Source: Chryseobacterium culicis (GTDB lineage Bacteria > Bacteroidota > Bacteroidia > Flavobacteriales > Weeksellaceae). Taken from it: DNA of 64,000 nt. Position numbers and translations under genes: made by a program. Position 1 is the first letter of the stretch. Each line of letters starts with the position of its first letter. The notes under the pieces were generated by a model that had not been told where the DNA came from, did not search any database, and saw only the letters and a list, made by a program, of their open reading frames with translations. The stretch spans positions 280,665-344,664 of the forward strand of contig NZ_PCPP01000001.1 of assembly GCF_002979755.1 (NCBI RefSeq). Reading direction: 5' to 3'. Positions 43,630-52,232 of this stretch are shown piece by piece.

Positions 43630-44046
43630 ATGTCTAACATTACATTCACTATGATTAAGCCTGATGCAGTTGCTGACGGACATATCGGTGCTATATTGGG
43701 TAAGATTGCTGAAGGAGGTTTTAAAATCAAAGCTTTAAAATTAACTCAGCTTACAGTTGCTGATGCAAAAAAATTCTATGAAGTACACGCTGAAAGACCA
43801 TTTTATGGAGAATTAGTAGAATTCATGAGCTCTGGTCCTATCGTTGCAGCAGTTTTAGAAAAAGATAATGCAGTTGAAGACTTCAGAACATTAATCGGTG
43901 CTACTAACCCTGCAGAAGCTGCGGAAGGTACTATCAGAAAAATGTTTGCAAGAAGCATCGGAGAAAATGCGGTTCACGGTTCAGATTCTAACGAGAATGC
44001 ATTAATCGAAGCTCAGTTCCATTTTTCAGGAAGAGAGATTTTCTAA
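43630..44046 (+). CDS. ndk: nucleoside diphosphate kinase
   Basis: 138 residues, the standard NDK length from [18 protein letters not shown]. It transfers phosphate between nucleoside tri- and diphosphates through a phospho-His. The signature with the active-site His is [13 protein letters not shown], near residue 116. Other conserved parts are [36 protein letters not shown] and [12 protein letters not shown]. The long in-frame upstream stretch is rich in Lys/Ile, spans the -7 box and was discarded. Confidence 0.97.
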   Translation: MSNITFTMIKPDAVADGHIGAILGKIAEGGFKIKALKLTQLTVADAKKFYEVHAERPFYGELVEFMSSGPIVAAVLEKDNAVEDFRTLIGATNPAEAAEGTIRKMFARSIGENAVHGSDSNENALIEAQFHFSGREIF

Positions 44047-44067
44047 GAAAATCATCTTACAAAATAA

Positions 44068-44100
44068 AAAATCCGGAGAATTTTCTCCGGATTTTGTTTT
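44068..44100. terminator. bidirectional terminator between ndk and the fucosidase gene
   Basis: AAAATCCGGAGAA pairs perfectly with TTCTCCGGATTTT, with a T-rich tail on both strands. Confidence 0.88.
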
Positions 44101-44126
44101 TATATGAATTCTTGTTTCAAACCTTA

Positions 44127-45974
44127 TTAAAGGTTGTTTTCAATGGCTCCTACATTTTCTCTGTACAGTTCTACAGGTTTATTAAGCAGAACTGCAATAA
44201 CAGTCATCTGTTTATCTAATCTTTCTTTAGGAATATCAATATAAATAATTCCTGGCCGGTCACTCCAGTAAAGTTTATTGTAAATAGTATGGCTGAGCAT
44301 ACTGCCATCGCCTACGATTCTTATTCGGGAAATGTCATTTTTTATTCCTTTCAGAGCAATAGGACCGGAGGGAGTTCCTTCCACAAAGAGATAAAGAGTC
44401 TGTTTGTCTTTTGATAAAGCACTCATTCCCGGATAATGGCCCGCCGGAAGACCTTTCCCTGTCTCAAATAATGCTTCTGCATGCTTGCTTATCCATTCCA
44501 GAGTTTCTGGATTTGTAGTAGGCGTTTTTTTTATTTGCATGCCAAGGCCGTCATTGGTTAAACCTTCACGGGTCAGTAAATTATTACCATAATTCAACGT
44601 ATTGGCTATGTCATAGGCTGCTTCCTGGGCATTCTTTTTATTCAGTATTTCGGCTAGAGCGTGTTCTTCTTTCTTAAAATCTTTTATAAATACGGGAGGA
44701 GTATCAAAAATAAGTTCTGCCACAGTGACATCTTTGTCAAATTTCACCTTAGAAAAATTCAGGGTCAATGTTTTTTCAGGGTTATAATCCACTTTAACGG
44801 AAGCTGATGGATCTCCGATGATTTTTACGGAAAGAGGTTTTGTTGCCAACCCATAGATTTTTGTAAAATTTTTGGCTTCTTCAAGATAAAGGAATAACGA
44901 CTTTTTAGAGTTTGATAAAGATGATTTCCCTTTGTAATTATCAAAAGGAATTCCGCGGGTTGTTTCATAGATGGCCTGCTGGTTTTTTGAAGTCCAGCGT
45001 CCAAGGTTTTTAAGGATTTCAACTTGTTCTTCAGGAATGGTGCCGTCTGATTTTGGACCGATATCAAGCAGAAGATTTCCGCCCATGCTTATCACGTCTG
45101 CAAGGGTTCTGACAATCATATTGGGAGTCTTGTAATTTTTATCATAAGGTTGATATCCCCAGGAATCATTCATGGTGTAACAAAGCTCCCAGTAAGGGTT
45201 TTGTGGGGGAATGACAGGAATGCCCTGTTCGGGAGTATCATAATCTCCATGATTGTTAAGTCTGGAATTGATAATAATATCAGTATTGTGTTTCCTGAGC
45301 AAATCTATGGTTTGAGTCGTTTTCCATTCTTCAGAAGTGTGCTCCCAGTTTCCATCAAACCAAATAAGATCCGGAGAATATTGCGTAGACAATTCGTTAA
45401 GCTGATCCTGATAATAACGGATAAAATTCTGCCACAGTGTCGGATTATTTTTTACTTCATACCGTAGTTTTGTCCGGGTATTGATATCGTAATAAGGATG
45501 GCTCCAATCCGGTAAAGAGAAATAAAGACCAGTTTTTAATCCGGATTTTTTAAGCGCGGAAATAAAAGGACTTAGAATATCTTTTTTTGCCAGGGAATTT
45601 TGAGGAATGCTTATTGCCTTTTCTGCGTTTGAATTCCACAGGGAAACACCGTCATGATGTTTTGTGGTAATGACAGCATATTTTGCTCCGGATTCTTTAA
45701 TCAGGTTGACCCATTGTTCCGGCTGGTATTTTGAAGCTGAAAAACCATTCAGCTGTTTCATATAATTTTCGTGATTAATATAATTATTGAAGAATGACCA
45801 GGATTCGGAAATTCCATTAACGGAGTAAATTCCCCAATGAATAAAAATACCCAGTTTGGCATTTTTAAACCATTCCATTTTTTTGCTGTTGTCAACTGTT
45901 TGAACCTGGGCATCGGTATGATATGCAGAAAATACCAATCCAAGGAAAACAGCTTTAATCAGACTGCTTTTCAT
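44127..45974 (-). CDS. exported alpha-L-fucosidase (GH29)
   Basis: 615 residues from the ATG giving MKSSLIKAVFLGLVFSAYH, a signal peptide cleaved near DAQ; the longer in-frame extension is not used. The GH29 barrel is in residues 25-350: KLGIFIHWGIYSVNG, GAKYAVITTKHHDGVSLW, and SPDLIWFDGNWEH, whose Asp is the probable nucleophile. A beta-sandwich region follows. It hydrolyses alpha-L-fucosides in the periplasm or outside. The gene stands alone; no transporter pair of the SusCD type is adjacent. Confidence 0.9.
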   Translation of the reverse strand: MKSSLIKAVFLGLVFSAYHTDAQVQTVDNSKKMEWFKNAKLGIFIHWGIYSVNGISESWSFFNNYINHENYMKQLNGFSASKYQPEQWVNLIKESGAKYAVITTKHHDGVSLWNSNAEKAISIPQNSLAKKDILSPFISALKKSGLKTGLYFSLPDWSHPYYDINTRTKLRYEVKNNPTLWQNFIRYYQDQLNELSTQYSPDLIWFDGNWEHTSEEWKTTQTIDLLRKHNTDIIINSRLNNHGDYDTPEQGIPVIPPQNPYWELCYTMNDSWGYQPYDKNYKTPNMIVRTLADVISMGGNLLLDIGPKSDGTIPEEQVEILKNLGRWTSKNQQAIYETTRGIPFDNYKGKSSLSNSKKSLFLYLEEAKNFTKIYGLATKPLSVKIIGDPSASVKVDYNPEKTLTLNFSKVKFDKDVTVAELIFDTPPVFIKDFKKEEHALAEILNKKNAQEAAYDIANTLNYGNNLLTREGLTNDGLGMQIKKTPTTNPETLEWISKHAEALFETGKGLPAGHYPGMSALSKDKQTLYLFVEGTPSGPIALKGIKNDISRIRIVGDGSMLSHTIYNKLYWSDRPGIIYIDIPKERLDKQMTVIAVLLNKPVELYRENVGAIENNL

Positions 45975-46165
45975 ATATAGATTTATTTGAACATTAAATA
46001 TAAATAAAGAAAACATTACCGCAATAGTTTCTTGCTATTTAATCATTCCTGTTAAAGTGTTTGTTTTTTTATTGTATTTTTAAAAACTGAGCAATAGGAA
46101 TTTTGTTCTCACAATAAAATGGAAATGGAACGTTTCTTGTAAAATTTATCTGAAAAAAAGCAATT

Positions 46166-46387
46166 ATGAAAATTCCGGCAATATTAATGGCAAGTTTATT
46201 AGCGGTAGGTGTATCTGCACAGACCACTAAACCCGAAACTAAAACGAAAAAGCCTGTTAAAAAAGTAAAGAAAGCAACTTCTCAGGATACGGTTGAAAAG
46301 AAAAAACCGGGAGCTCCTAAACCAGATGTAAAAAAAGATACGCTTGTGCTTCGTGGACATGGTTGTCCGGCCTGCGGAATGGGATAG
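46166..46387 (+). CDS. candidate RiPP precursor with signal peptide and C-terminal CPACGMG
   Basis: 73 residues: a Sec-type signal peptide (MKIPAILMASLLAVGVSAQ), a Lys/Pro/Thr-rich linker of about 45 residues, and the C-terminal tail RGHGCPACGMG. It lies 3 bases before the MNIO (DUF692) gene. The only two cysteines are in the tail, four residues apart in CPAC. Known MNIO enzymes oxidise cysteines of precursor peptides; their precursors often end in short Cys motifs, and one subgroup (bufferins) carries signal peptides. Precursor status is inferred from adjacency and the tail. A mere thioredoxin-like CxxC role is unlikely at this size. Confidence 0.8.
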   Translation: MKIPAILMASLLAVGVSAQTTKPETKTKKPVKKVKKATSQDTVEKKKPGAPKPDVKKDTLVLRGHGCPACGMG

Positions 46388-46390
46388 GAG

Positions 46391-47488
46391 ATGAGAAAGC
46401 CAATGTTAGGAGTGTCAATGATGGCGGAAGCAGATTTTGTTTCTGCTATTTTGCCGTTGTTGCAGAATAATTCTATAGAAGTGATGGAGTGGTCTTTTGA
46501 CACCCTTTATCATGCTCATGAACCGGATTGGCTTCACGATTTACTGAATTTCTATGCAGAAAATGACCGTCTGATAGGACATGGAGTGTATTATTCTTTG
46601 TTTGATGCGAGATGGACAGAAAGGCAGGAAGAATGGCTGAAAAAACTAACAGAAGAAGTCAGTCTGCGGAAATACAATCATATTACGGAACATTTTGGTT
46701 TCATGAATACTGAGAATTTTCATCAGGGAGTGCCGTTGCCCGTATCTTTACATCCTCAAACTTTAGAAATAGGGCAGGACAGATTATACAGGCTTCAGGA
46801 AGCGGTGAATATTCCTGTAGGTATAGAAAATCTGGCGTTTTCATTTTCCATCGATGATGTGAAAGAACAAGGCGTTTTCCTTGATAAACTTACGGAAGGT
46901 ACAAATGGTTTTCTGATTCTTGATCTCCATAATATTTACTGCCAGTCAAGTAACTTTGAAGTACCGATTCAGGAAATCATTAATTTATATCCTTTAGATA
47001 AAGTAAAAGAAATCCATCTTTCGGGTGGGAGCTGGCAGGATAGTGTGTATGGGGACAAGCAGGTGAGGAGAGATACGCATGATGATGTTATTCCTCAGGA
47101 TATTCTTTCTGTTTTGCCATCTGTACTTACACAATGTCAAAATCTGGAATATATTATCATTGAAAGACTTGGAGATACGGTAAAAACAGAAGAAGAAAGA
47201 GATAATTTCCTGAATGATTTTAATACCGTAAGCACGATTATTGAAACTTCAGACTGGAAAGTGAAAGGAAAAAGCGGCTGGAGTAAAAAGGAAATGAAAC
47301 TTTCGGAGAAGCCTTTAGAAAACCTGGTTTTATATGAGGAGCAATCCAGACTGACCAAGCTTCTTTTTGATAATGTAGAAGTGAAAGCCATTAAAGATCA
47401 GGATTTTTATTATTTTAAAACAGAAAACTGGGATGCTGAAATGATTCTTACTGCCCAGAACATCATTAAAAAATGGAATCCTTATTAA
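46391..47488 (+). CDS. MNIO family (DUF692) multinuclear iron peptide-modifying enzyme
   Basis: 365 residues. Residues 1-275 form the DUF692 TIM barrel with the metal-site residues in expected order: GHGVYY, HITEHFGF, IENLAFSF, LDLHNIY, EIHLSGGS, RRDTHDDVIP and IIIERLGD. The enzymes hold two or three irons and oxidatively rearrange cysteines in precursor peptides (MbnB, TglH; ChrH in Chryseobacterium, which I recall also methylates). The extra 80-90 C-terminal residues (EKPLENLVLYEEQSRLTKLL to KKWNPY) may replace the separate partner protein such enzymes usually need; no partner gene is present. Transcribed with the precursor and probably the DUF1772 gene. Confidence 0.92.
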   Translation: MRKPMLGVSMMAEADFVSAILPLLQNNSIEVMEWSFDTLYHAHEPDWLHDLLNFYAENDRLIGHGVYYSLFDARWTERQEEWLKKLTEEVSLRKYNHITEHFGFMNTENFHQGVPLPVSLHPQTLEIGQDRLYRLQEAVNIPVGIENLAFSFSIDDVKEQGVFLDKLTEGTNGFLILDLHNIYCQSSNFEVPIQEIINLYPLDKVKEIHLSGGSWQDSVYGDKQVRRDTHDDVIPQDILSVLPSVLTQCQNLEYIIIERLGDTVKTEEERDNFLNDFNTVSTIIETSDWKVKGKSGWSKKEMKLSEKPLENLVLYEEQSRLTKLLFDNVEVKAIKDQDFYYFKTENWDAEMILTAQNIIKKWNPY

Positions 47489-47517
47489 TTCTATTCTGGT
47501 AACCAAAATCAAATTAT

Positions 47518-48009
47518 ATGAAAATGACAACACTAGTATTGATCATTACCGCTGTCCTCACTGCTTTGATAGGAGGACTTTTCTATGCTTATTCATGCTC
47601 CGTTGTGCTCGGTCTGGGAAAACTTTCTGATACAGAATACCTGAAGGCAATGCAGAGTATCAACCGGGAAATCCTGAATCCTGTTTTCTTTATGAGCTTT
47701 ATGGGGACTGCAATTCTCCTTCCCGTATCTACTTTTTTACTCCGCGGTCAGCAGCCTGTTTTTATTTTTCTTCTGCTGGCTACATTGGCTTATCTGATCG
47801 GGGTTTTTGGAGTAACGGTGGCGGGAAATGTTCCCATGAATGATGCTTTAGATAAGTTTGATATCTCCAATTCCACAGCAGAAGCCATCAGGCAGATGCG
47901 GGAAAACTTTGAAAACAGATGGAATTTTCTGAATAATATAAGAACAGTCTTTTCTGTTATTTCTATCATTTTTGTGATCTGTGCCTGCATCTGGAACAGA
48001 GATGTGTGA
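47518..48009 (+). CDS. DUF1772 (anthrone-oxygenase-like) membrane protein
   Basis: 163 residues with four predicted membrane helices: VLIITAVLTALIGGLFYAYS, FFMSFMGTAILLPVSTFLL, FIFLLLATLAYLIGVFGVTV, and a last one near VFSVISIIFVICAC. The loop NVPMNDALDKFDISNSTAEA then NRWNFLNNIRT matches DUF1772. It lies 29 bases after the MNIO gene, so it is likely in the same transcript. Bufferin operons often carry a small membrane protein (DoxX type); this could be the analogue here (inference). Family function is largely unknown. Confidence 0.85.
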   Translation: MKMTTLVLIITAVLTALIGGLFYAYSCSVVLGLGKLSDTEYLKAMQSINREILNPVFFMSFMGTAILLPVSTFLLRGQQPVFIFLLLATLAYLIGVFGVTVAGNVPMNDALDKFDISNSTAEAIRQMRENFENRWNFLNNIRTVFSVISIIFVICACIWNRDV

Positions 48010-48180
48010 AAAAATATAATGGAATTAAGTGAAAATACTTAGCTAGCAGATTCGGTATTTCTACGGATGTGCAGCTTTGGTTTTATTCGGATCTTTGTGT
48101 TATTAGTATGACAGTTTTAACATTTTCAATACCTTGAAAAAAAGATTATAACCAAGACGACTTAAATTTCCAAACAAGAG

Positions 48181-48205
48181 AAAAGGCAGCCAATGGCTGC
48201 CTTTT
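48181..48205. terminator. bidirectional terminator between the DUF1772 gene and rpe
   Basis: AAAAGGCAGCC pairs with GGCTGCCTTTT over AAT. Confidence 0.88.
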
Positions 48206-48226
48206 GTGTATGATAAGAATAATCTA

Positions 48227-48877
48227 TCAGATCTTTAAAAGTTCAATTGTTCTTTCAGGGCTCTCAGTTGAGAAAACAGCATTTCCTGCAACCAGAACAT
48301 CTGCCCCCGCTTCAAATAATTTAGATGCGTTGTCAAGATTTACTCCTCCGTCTATCTCGATAAGCGCAGTGGAGTTGTTGCTTAAGATCAGATCTTTGGT
48401 TTCAGCAATCTTTTTGTATGTGTTTTCAATGAATTTCTGACCTCCAAATCCTGGATTCACACTCATTAATAATACAAGATCCACATCAGCAATAATGTCT
48501 TCAAGCATTAATACCGGAGTAGAAGGATTTAAAACCACACCCGCTTTTGCTCCTTTACTCTGAATGTGATGGATGGTTCTGTGAAGGTGGGTACATGCCT
48601 CATAATGTACAGAAATAAGATCTGCACCATGGTTGATAAATTCATCAACATATTTCTCAGGCTCCACAATCATCAGGTGAACATCTACAAATTTTTTAGC
48701 ATGCTGCTGAACGGTTTTCATTACCGGAAAACCAAATGAAATGTTAGGTACAAATCTGCCGTCCATTACATCAATGTGAAACCAGTCGGCCTGAGAATTG
48801 TTCAGCATTTCAATATCTCTTTGCAGATTCCCAAAGTCTGCAGATAAAAGGGATGGAGCAATAAGCTTCGTTTTCAT
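48227..48877 (-). CDS. rpe: ribulose-phosphate 3-epimerase
   Basis: 216 residues, standard length. It interconverts ribulose 5-phosphate and xylulose 5-phosphate in the pentose phosphate pathway. Seen: IAPSLLSADFGNLQRDIEML at the start, WFHIDVMDGRFVPNISFG (catalytic Asp), VHLMIVEPEKYV, MSVNPGFGGQKFIENTYKKI and ALIEIDGGVNLDNA (second catalytic Asp), then ADVLVAGNAVF. Confidence 0.97.
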   Translation of the reverse strand: MKTKLIAPSLLSADFGNLQRDIEMLNNSQADWFHIDVMDGRFVPNISFGFPVMKTVQQHAKKFVDVHLMIVEPEKYVDEFINHGADLISVHYEACTHLHRTIHHIQSKGAKAGVVLNPSTPVLMLEDIIADVDLVLLMSVNPGFGGQKFIENTYKKIAETKDLILSNNSTALIEIDGGVNLDNASKLFEAGADVLVAGNAVFSTESPERTIELLKI

Positions 48878-48898
48878 TTTTACTTTATATTAGATATT

Positions 48899-48995
48899 TA
48901 GAGTCAGGAATCAAGAACCAAAACATGGTCAAAACAGGTGTTTTTATGTGTGTATTTCGGTTATCTTGAATCTTGTGTCTTGCATCTTGATTCTA
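48899..48995. repeat. short-period intergenic repeat (TCTTG type)
   Basis: The segment contains GTCAGGAATCAAGAACCAAA on one side and ATCTTGAATCTTGTGTCTTG with CATCTTGATTC on the other, units of 6-8 bases in inverted arrangement. Similar sequence is common between flavobacterial genes (from memory). Confidence 0.45.
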
Positions 48996-50069
48996 TTAAT
49001 GATACTTCAGTTTCATTTCCGGCGTGATCTTAAGAACTGTTTCATAGATAAGTTTGATAACATTACCTACATCTTCCTTAGATACCATTTCCACCGTAGT
49101 ATGCATATAACGCAAAGGTAAGGAAATTAAAGCACTTGGTACCCCGCCGTTAGAATGGGCAAAAGCATCTGTGTCTGTTCCTGTAGCTCTGCTTGCAGCA
49201 GCCCTTTGGAAAGGAATTTTCTTTGTTTTTGCAGTATCAATAATCAGTTCTCTGATAGTATGGTGAACGCTTGGAGCGAAGAATACTACTGGTCCGGCAC
49301 CACATTTCTGATCTCCTTCTTTTTTCTTTTCAATCATTGGAGTTGTTGTGTCGTGGGTAACATCTGTTACAATAGCAATATTCGGTTTGATGGTATCAGC
49401 AATCATATCTGCTCCGTATAAACCTACTTCTTCCTGAACAGAATTGGTAATATAAAGCCCAAAAGGAATAGATTTCTTATTTTCTTTTAAAAGTCTGGCC
49501 ACTTCAGCAATCATGAAACCGCCAATTCTGTTGTCCAGAGCTCTGCAGACAAAATATCTGTCGTTCATTTCAAAGAATTCATCAGGATAAGTGATCATGC
49601 ATCCTACAAAAATTCCCATTTCCTCCACTTCTTTTTTAGAAGTAGCGCCACAGTCGATAAAGATATTCTCGATTTTTGGAGTAGGCTCGTTCTGGTTGGT
49701 TCTTGTATGAATAGCCGGCCATCCGAATACTCCTTTTACAATTCCGTTTTCGCTATGGATATGGACAACTTTTGAAGGTGCAATAGTCTGGTCGGAGCCT
49801 CCGTTTCTGATGACATAGATTAAGCCGTCATCTGTAATATAATTTACATACCATGAGATTTCATCAGCATGTGCTTCAATCACTACCTTAAATTCAGCTT
49901 CCGGATTGATGATCCCATAGCAGGTTCCATAGTGATCTACTTCTATTTTGTCCACATAAGGTCGGATATAGTCCATCCAGACCTCCTGTCCTTTGTGTTC
50001 ATAACCTGTTGGAGATGAAGTGTTTAAATATTTCTCTAAAAATTTCAAAGATTTCTTTTCAAATTTCAT
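48996..50069 (-). CDS. M42 family metallopeptidase (glutamyl/tetrahedral aminopeptidase type)
   Basis: 357 residues, usual length for M42 cytosolic aminopeptidases. Metal ligands and catalytic residues are visible: EAHADEISWYV (His, Asp), CRALDNRIGGFM (bridging Asp), NSVQEEVGLYGAD (catalytic and ligand Glu), VTDVTHDT (Asp), and MHTTVEMVSKED (His) near the C-terminus. A dodecameric shell is typical of the family. It trims peptides in the cytosol. The product begins MKFEKKSLKFLEKYL, so no export signal. Confidence 0.93.
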   Translation of the reverse strand: MKFEKKSLKFLEKYLNTSSPTGYEHKGQEVWMDYIRPYVDKIEVDHYGTCYGIINPEAEFKVVIEAHADEISWYVNYITDDGLIYVIRNGGSDQTIAPSKVVHIHSENGIVKGVFGWPAIHTRTNQNEPTPKIENIFIDCGATSKKEVEEMGIFVGCMITYPDEFFEMNDRYFVCRALDNRIGGFMIAEVARLLKENKKSIPFGLYITNSVQEEVGLYGADMIADTIKPNIAIVTDVTHDTTTPMIEKKKEGDQKCGAGPVVFFAPSVHHTIRELIIDTAKTKKIPFQRAAASRATGTDTDAFAHSNGGVPSALISLPLRYMHTTVEMVSKEDVGNVIKLIYETVLKITPEMKLKYH

Positions 50070-50120
50070 AAAAAGGAATGATTTTTGCGTTTAATTTTTC
50101 TTCTTATAAGTGTAAAAATA

Positions 50121-50825
50121 ATGAATTTTAGTAAGATTATCTGCCTTTTTGTTTTCTTTTTTGGAGTCAGTGTTTTCGGTCAGAAGGATGGTATAGTGGC
50201 AAAACCACTCAATCAGTATCCGCCTGAATCCCTGAAAGTGGATGAATTTGGTAATAAGTATTATTATGACGAACAGCAGAAGATTAAGGTGTATGAAATC
50301 AATGGTGAGCCTGTTGTAGTCTTAGACGAGTTGGTTTTGGTGAATAAACCACGATTCAATAATCAGTTGGATAAGAATTACTATTACTTCCTGAATAAAA
50401 AGCTGTACAGGGTATATCCTTTGTTTGTCACCGCACTGCAACAGTACAGAGATATTCAGAAAGATATGAATGACTTGGATAGTAAAGCCAAAAGAAAGTT
50501 TGTAAGAGAAAGACAGAATATGCTTGCTGACCAATATGAAAAACAACTGAGAGATCTTACTACGACAGAAGGACAGGTTTTTGCCAAACTGATGAACAGA
50601 GCTACCGGAAAAAATGTATTTGAGATTATCAAAGAATTGAGAGGTGGATGGAGTGCTTTCTGGTGGAATGTAAAAGGAAAAATGGCTGATATTGACCTGA
50701 AAGAACGCTATGATCCCCATACCAACAGAAGTGATGAATTTATAGAATCATTACTGCAGTCCAATTGGAATTCAGGGTATCTGCAGCCTTATCCCGGAGC
50801 AAATGATTTTAAAGTAAAGAAATAA
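50121..50825 (+). CDS. exported DUF4294 family protein
   Basis: 234 residues from the ATG at 50121, chosen because it places the signal peptide (MNFSKIICLFVFFFGVSVFG) at the N-terminus. The mature part has the DUF4294 pattern: VVVLDELVLVNKP, YYYFLNKKLYRVYPLFVTAL, KRKFVRERQNMLADQYEKQL, and GKNVFEIIKELRGGWSAFWW. The family is confined mainly to Bacteroidota and has no known function; the mature part is predicted largely helical. Divergent from the M42 peptidase with a gap of about 50 bases. Confidence 0.85.
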   Translation: MNFSKIICLFVFFFGVSVFGQKDGIVAKPLNQYPPESLKVDEFGNKYYYDEQQKIKVYEINGEPVVVLDELVLVNKPRFNNQLDKNYYYFLNKKLYRVYPLFVTALQQYRDIQKDMNDLDSKAKRKFVRERQNMLADQYEKQLRDLTTTEGQVFAKLMNRATGKNVFEIIKELRGGWSAFWWNVKGKMADIDLKERYDPHTNRSDEFIESLLQSNWNSGYLQPYPGANDFKVKK

Positions 50826-50828
50826 TAT

Positions 50829-50862
50829 AAATTCCTGTAAGAATACTTACAGGAATTTTTCT
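50829..50862. terminator. bidirectional terminator between convergent genes
   Basis: AAATTCCTGTAAG pairs perfectly with CTTACAGGAATTT, with T-rich tail. The stop codon of the NUDIX gene lies inside its right arm. Confidence 0.88.
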
Positions 50863-51263
50863 TTTAATTTATCGAATACAATTTTATCTATCGGAAGAGG
50901 AAAAGGATTGTCTGGTCTGTCAATGTCAATCCATTCTGTTTTTTCAATGCAGGGATCCAGAATAATAAAATCTCCCTCATTAACGATATCTACTATATAA
51001 TAGATGGTAAGAAGCTGCTCATTCTCTTTGAAACGGGATACCAGAAAGTTCTCCTGAGTATAGAAATGTTCCAGAATATTGATTTTTACATTAAGTTCTT
51101 CGTCAAACTCACGGTGCAGACATTCCAGTACACCTTCGCCATATTCCAATCCGCCACCCGGAAATTTCATTAAAGGTTCGCCGGCATATTCCTCAAATAA
51201 AGTCAGAACTTGTTTATCTTTTACCGCACAGGCATACACTCTAATGTTGATCTTATCTATCAT
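50847..51263 (-). CDS. NUDIX hydrolase
   Basis: 138 residues with a NUDIX box, GGGLEYGEGVLECLHREFDEEL (positions about 36-57), of the G-x5-E-x7-REFxEEx form, which binds Mg for hydrolysis of a nucleoside diphosphate linked to another moiety. It is shorter than full NUDIX enzymes with extra domains. The substrate is unknown; a housekeeping role is likely. Confidence 0.9.
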   Translation of the reverse strand: MIDKINIRVYACAVKDKQVLTLFEEYAGEPLMKFPGGGLEYGEGVLECLHREFDEELNVKINILEHFYTQENFLVSRFKENEQLLTIYYIVDIVNEGDFIILDPCIEKTEWIDIDRPDNPFPLPIDKIVFDKLKEKFL

Positions 51264-51310
51264 ATATATAATGTATAATATTTGTATAGCTAATGTAAGG
51301 AATTTTGTTG

Positions 51311-51475
51311 GAAAAAGCCGGAAGTTGGAAGCATGAAGCCGGAAGTTTTAACACTATTTATTCTTAATAATGTTGAAGTAACTTATCTTATATATTGATT
51401 ATTATTTAAAAAAAATAAAATTTAATTAAGCAGTCGGCTGTAAACATCCAGCTTCCGTCCTCAAGCTTCCTTCTA
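51311..51475. repeat. inverted short-period intergenic repeat (CTTCC/GGAAG type)
   Basis: The left segment (51316-51345) carries GCCGGAAGTTGGAAGC and GAAGCCGGAAG. The right segment (51439-51475) carries CCAGCTTCCGTCCTCAAGCT and CTTCCTTC, about the reverse complement. The gap of 209 bases between mnmD and the NUDIX gene contains nothing else recognised. Confidence 0.45.
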
Positions 51476-52147
51476 CATCTTAATTGCATTAATCATTTCT
51501 CTTTTTCCCGGAGGTCCCTGTTTTTTCTCTACCTGGAAATTGAGTTCCTGAAGAATTCTTCTTACGCTGCCTTTTGAAGAGTAGGTTGTTAATAATCCGT
51601 TAATGGACATTTTGTCAGAAACCAGCTCAAATAATGGTTTTTCCCAAAGATCAGGCTGTACTCTTGCCCCAAAACAATCAAAGTAAACAAGATTAATTTT
51701 GGGCAGATCAATATGCTTCAGATCGAAAAAATCACATTCTATCTTTTTTAAGTTGAATCCGCTAATGATTTCTACTGGCTTTTCCCAATCTGCCAGATGA
51801 ATTTTCTGATAAATATTTTTAAACTCTGGGTTATCAAAAAGTTCAAAGTAAGCTAAATCCTTAACTTCGGATTCATTTATGGGATATTTTTCAAGCGAAA
51901 AATAATTGATGACATGATTTTTGTCAGTTTTTAAATATTCATTAATTGTTACCAAAACATTCAAACCTGTTCCAAAACCGAGTTCTAAAATATTAATTTC
52001 GTAATCATTTATCAGATTTAGTCCATTTTTGATAAACACATGTTCAGCTTCCTGTAGTGCTCCGTGATGAGAATGGTAGTTTTCATTTAAATCATTGATA
52101 AACAATGTTTTACTTCCGTCGTTTGTGGTCTTAATCTCTCTTTTCAA
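51473..52147 (-). CDS. mnmD: tRNA 5-methylaminomethyl-2-thiouridine methyltransferase MnmD
   Basis: 224 residues, matching stand-alone MnmD (without the MnmC oxidase half). It transfers a methyl group from SAM to the 5-aminomethyl form of wobble uridine to give mnm5U. Seen: N-terminal NDGSKTLFINDLNENYHSHH and GALQEAEHVFI, SAM motif ILELGFGTGLNVLVTINEY, and DCFGARVQPDLWEKPLF plus NGLLTTYSSKGSVRRIL in the C-terminal half. Confidence 0.93.
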   Translation of the reverse strand: MKREIKTTNDGSKTLFINDLNENYHSHHGALQEAEHVFIKNGLNLINDYEINILELGFGTGLNVLVTINEYLKTDKNHVINYFSLEKYPINESEVKDLAYFELFDNPEFKNIYQKIHLADWEKPVEIISGFNLKKIECDFFDLKHIDLPKINLVYFDCFGARVQPDLWEKPLFELVSDKMSINGLLTTYSSKGSVRRILQELNFQVEKKQGPPGKREMINAIKM

Positions 52148-52199
52148 GCTATTTTTTTGTCAAATTTACTCTAAAATTTTTATATTTAGAAAATTATGT

Positions 52200-52207
52200 T
52201 AAATTTG
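52200..52207 (+). promoter_or_regulatory. -7 box of ilvE
   Basis: TAAATTTG, 25 bases before the ilvE ATG, fits TAnnTTTG. A TTT-rich stretch stands at the -33 distance. The short leader contains no branched-chain leader peptide. Confidence 0.5.
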
Positions 52208-52232
52208 TAGAACATCGTAAAAATTTTAAAAA

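Noticed and set aside
46166..46387. Reading the 73-residue CPACGMG protein as a thioredoxin-like or lipoprotein
   Set aside because: There is no thioredoxin fold at this length and no lipobox; the Cys pair is at the extreme C-terminus and the MNIO neighbour explains it better.
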